64,000 nt of DNA, taken from Pestalotiopsis fici W106-1. Taxonomy: Eukaryota; Ascomycota; Sordariomycetes; Amphisphaeriales; Sporocadaceae. Of the stretch, positions 61,330 to 64,000 are shown one piece after another. The stretch's first letter is position 1. The number at the start of each line of letters is the position of its first letter. The DNA lies in NCBI RefSeq assembly GCF_000516985.1, contig NW_006917093.1, positions 3,286,001 to 3,350,000 of the forward strand, in the 5' to 3' direction. The notes under the pieces are model-generated. The model was not told where the DNA came from and did not search any database. It saw only the letters and a list, made by a program, of their open reading frames with translations. Made by a program: the position numbers and the translations under genes.

Positions 61330-61720
61330 GGTGCAGCCTTTTATATTAGCTTTAAATCTGTTATTAATACCGGTGCTAAGCTTGCCGTTAATATTAGCAC
61401 CGCCTTAAACGATACCGGTTTTTTAATAATTAACGGAATTAAATAAAAGGTGGCCGTTAAAAAATCTAATGCTATAAATACTTAGCCCGAACCTATTATT
61501 ATAGCCGCTACGGAGTGCCGTAGGCATTTTTATATTATAGCCGAGGACTCCGGCTATACCGATAGCATTTTTTATAATGCTATTAAAAGCAGGATTATAT
61601 ACGGAATTATAGCCGGATATGCTTTTAATAATATATTATTACCTTAATTAAAAATAAATGCCGCCGTTAATATAGCCGCCACCGAGCTTACCGTATATAA
61701 TAGCCTATTTATCCTTAATA
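61330..61720. other. Less AT-rich island inside the transposon
   Basis: This roughly 390-bp stretch keeps many GCC, CCG and CGG triplets, unlike the rest of the element. One plus-strand frame is nearly open and Ala/Ile-rich (for example IIAEDSGYTDSIFYNAIKSR). Minus-strand frames are also fairly open and hydrophobic. It may be a second ORF of the element or captured host DNA. No family was recognised. Confidence 0.4.
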
Positions 61721-62405
61721 TATAATAATTATTATTTTTATAAAAATAACGTTTAAAATAAAGGTTATAAGTATTAATATTAAGGCTATAGCTATACGTA
61801 AATATAATTAAAATTCTTTAATTATAGCTAAAAATGCCAAAAATGCAATAAAAATCTATTTCCCCCGAAAAACTTTTTTTAATATAAAGTGGCCCGTGCG
61901 TTAAAATATAAATTTAAATAATTTATTACATCGCACTTACGGTATAATTTATTTAAATCCGTTAATTACCAATAAGCCGTTACCACGTAAAAAAGAAAAT
62001 TATTTATAAATTCGTTTTCGTATAAAAAATCGCGATTAATTATAATTATAATTTATTAATTTAAATATATGGTTATAAAATTATTTTAACTTAATTAAAT
62101 TATAGTGAAATTATATAATTTAATATTAATATACTCTAACCATTGTCACTAATTACCTTAATTGCTATAATTTTAAACCTATTAAAACCACGGTTATTTT
62201 AATTATTTTATTAAATTTAATTATTATAAAGCAATAATATATTATAATAATAAATATTATAATTATTTTTTATCGTATTAAAAAGCGCTATTTAACGTAT
62301 TATTTTTAAAATAATTTAGATAAGTTATTATTAAAATAGATTAATTTACTTACTATATTATAATATGCTATAGCATAGTAAAATTACTAACCTTATTATA
62401 ATTTA

Positions 62406-62583
62406 CCCTAATAACCCTATTATAATTTATTTATTTACCTTATTATTAAACCATTTTATACCTACCCTAAAAACCCGTATAAGCACTTATAAGCCAGCTA
62501 TAAAATAAATAAAATATACCGGGTAAATATAAGGTGGCCTAATAATAAAGTAATTAGGGTAAATTATAATAGGGTTAATAGGG
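62406..62583. repeat. Internal inverted repeat, about 48-bp arms
   Basis: The arm 62,406-62,453 is inversely repeated at 62,535-62,583 with scattered transition-type differences and an ~80-bp loop. The shared core is AACCCTATTATAATTTA. Confidence 0.7.
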
Positions 62584-62600
62584 TTAATAAGGTTAATAAG
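62571..62600. repeat. Short 9-bp tandem repeat (AGGGTTAAT)
   Basis: About 3.3 units of AGGGTTAAT/AAGGTTAAT. It resembles telomeric repeats only superficially. Confidence 0.7.
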
Positions 62601-63244
62601 GTGGTTAAGCAAAGTTTGTAAAATTAATACCGGTCCTTTATAACGGAATATCCGGCGATTTATATACGTTAGGAAAATATTAATAAATCTACTAAAAAAA
62701 TTCCTTTAATCGAAAAAATTAATTTATTTTAATTTTTAAATTACGGCGATTAAAACTATATAAAAATTTTAAAAATTAAAATAGAATTAATAAAGTTATA
62801 ATTAAATATCTAAAATTATAGAAATTAACGGGCTATATAAGAAAAATAGCAGCTTAAATCTAAAAAACGCGATAAACCCGCGCTTAATTACGAATAAAAT
62901 ATATTAGCGCGTAATAATTAAAACGCATCGGATAAAAATAAAAAAATTTTTTACGTTATTACTAAAAAAATCGGAATTAACTAACGTTAAATTTAATTAA
63001 TTCTAATTAAAAATAATAAAGCTATTGCTATTATTATAATTATAGCTATAATCCGGAGGGTGGATTATAATGTTATAATGCCTAGTATAAGTTATTTATT
63101 ACTAAGTGCAATATTATATAATAAGATTTAAATTACGATGCATTATATAATAAAGGGTGCATTTAAGCGCGTTAGGCGCTTAGATATGCGTTGCATAAGC
63201 TTTGCATTATAATTTCTATATGTTTATTATATGGTGTGTATGGC

Positions 63245-63309
63245 TGAGCCACGGGATATGGATCGGGGGGGATGAGCAGCCAAAATAGGGGGGGTGAGGA
63301 TCCGGGGCG
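63245..63309 (-). repeat. Right terminal inverted repeat, 65 bp
   Basis: Its reverse complement begins CGCCCCGGATCCTCACCCCC and matches the left terminus at 62 of 65 positions. Confidence 0.95.
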
Positions 63310-63317
63310 TTCTAAAG
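63310..63317. repeat. Right target-site duplication TTCTAAAG
   Basis: A perfect copy of 58,570-58,577 directly beyond the right terminus. Confidence 0.92.
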
Positions 63318-64000
63318 GACCAGGACCAAAAGAGGTGCTCTATTCAAAACCCTTCTGACGTTCTACATTTGCACATCTTTTCCTTATCTCCCCCCAACCT
63401 GAGTCAGCTCAGTCATATCAGGCTGAGGTTGGTGAGAGCCCAGTGATGTCAAGCTGAGAAGTCTAAAAAGATCATGAATGTGCTACGTACCGTTTTTTTT
63501 TTTTTTTCTTTCATCAAGATGGTGTTTAGTAAGCTATCAGTTTCCTAATTCGACCCGCCTGCGTCACGTGGTCGCACAAAGTACGGAAGACTCTCGTTCT
63601 ATACTATGTAGTCGCTCCCCCGTGTGGCCTTTTGGATCGTCGTCAATAATGCGGACAGGCGGGAGAGGTAGAACGAGGCAGACACGATACCCTCACCCTT
63701 CAGCTGGGGGGAAATTATCTAGCTTGCTGGATGGTATTAGTACAGCGACTCTACAGCTTTCCTCGAACCTCGGGTAAGAAGATTGGTGCGCATCGTAAGA
63801 TTGTGATTTTGCCGAAAACCTTCCTGGACGCCAAGGGCCATTCCCGCTCTGGAGAAAAACGTGGGGGGTCTCTCATGCTTGCCTGGGGTCGATCCAAAAA
63901 TGGCTTTTTCTTCGTCATCTCCCCAGGAGGGGGTGGGCAATGCATTGGAGGTGGGCGTTGGATAGTACCAAGTATAACTAGTCAGATGAGCCAGCCATAC
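63318..64000. other. Right flank of the transposon, no gene seen
   Basis: Normal-composition DNA with short open frames (99 codons at most) and no recognisable motif. A T-run lies at about 63,493-63,507. Confidence 0.5.

Larger units (their letters stand above)
58578..63309 (+). mobile_element. Complete, RIP-inactivated Mutator-like (MULE) DNA transposon
   Basis: A 4,732-bp element bounded by 65-bp terminal inverted repeats and flanked by a perfect 8-bp target duplication. The interior is extremely AT-rich, with remaining C mostly in CpG and few CpA/TpG. This is the footprint of RIP, which converts CpA to TpA and its complement. A transposase frame on the plus strand (59,183-61,150) still shows MULE features. 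The target duplication of 8 bp is within the 8-11 bp range reported for Mutator-like elements. All structural hallmarks of a single full insertion are present, but the element cannot encode a working transposase. Confidence 0.92.

Noticed and set aside
62571..62600. Telomere-like repeats (AGGGTTAAT)
   Set aside because: The unit is 9 bp with only three copies and lies inside the transposon; it is not a TTAGGG array.
58570..63317. hAT-superfamily assignment of the transposon from its 8-bp target duplication
   Set aside because: hAT elements have 8-bp duplications but short termini and a different transposase. The internal frame shows MULE-type blocks (FAR1-like N-terminus, ITDF..A, the Glu-containing AENAYSQLK segment), and MULE duplications range from 8 to 11 bp.

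Overview
The window is nuclear DNA of a filamentous ascomycete, most likely a sordariomycete and probably Hypocreales (inference). The support is short GT..AG introns with CTAAC/CTAAT-type branch sites, fungal regulators (a VIB-1/XprG-type Ndt80 protein, CreA/CRE1, a fungal bZIP), and one mobile element mutated in the pattern of RIP (repeat-induced point mutation). No prokaryotic features, rRNA genes or CRISPR arrays were seen.

Layout. The left edge (0-8 kb) is compact. It holds the 5' end of a deoxyhypusine hydroxylase gene (minus), an intron-containing tRNA-Gln(CUG), pyridoxamine-5'-phosphate oxidase, a small secreted six-cysteine protein of unknown function, and a bZIP transcription factor. 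About 10.7 kb without a convincing gene follows, then a minus-strand Ndt80/PhoG-type regulator (18.5-20.8 kb). A second gene-poor stretch of about 15 kb runs to a housekeeping cluster at 36.3-41.8 kb: the ArfGAP GLO3 (minus) and TIM21 (plus) are divergent from a 600-bp spacer, and a BTB-bromodomain protein (minus) lies tail-to-tail with TIM21. After another 12 kb of gene-poor DNA comes the intronless carbon-catabolite repressor gene creA/cre1 (54.07-55.32 kb, minus), with a cluster of consensus CreA sites 0.4-0.6 kb upstream of its start codon.

The most distinctive structure is 58,578-63,309: a complete 4.73-kb DNA transposon with 65-bp terminal inverted repeats and a perfect 8-bp target duplication (TTCTAAAG). 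Its interior is extremely AT-rich. Read in one uninterrupted frame register on the plus strand, the interior still shows a Mutator-like (MULE) transposase with a FAR1-like N-terminus. The frame is riddled with stops but has no frameshift over about 1.9 kb, so the damage looks like substitution only, as RIP would cause. The outer 65-bp termini stay GC-rich and differ by only three C/T or G/A changes.

The genes do not form one pathway. Housekeeping functions (hypusine modification, vitamin B6 metabolism, Golgi-ER retrograde traffic, mitochondrial import) are interspersed with three transcription factors. The Ndt80-type factor and CreA each sit beside unusually long intergenic DNA, which fits large regulatory regions and long 5' leaders but is not proof of them. 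Intergenic DNA is rich in microsatellites and in TAGGTA/TACCTA-type motifs. Gene models below were spliced by hand from donor/acceptor sites and reading-frame continuity.
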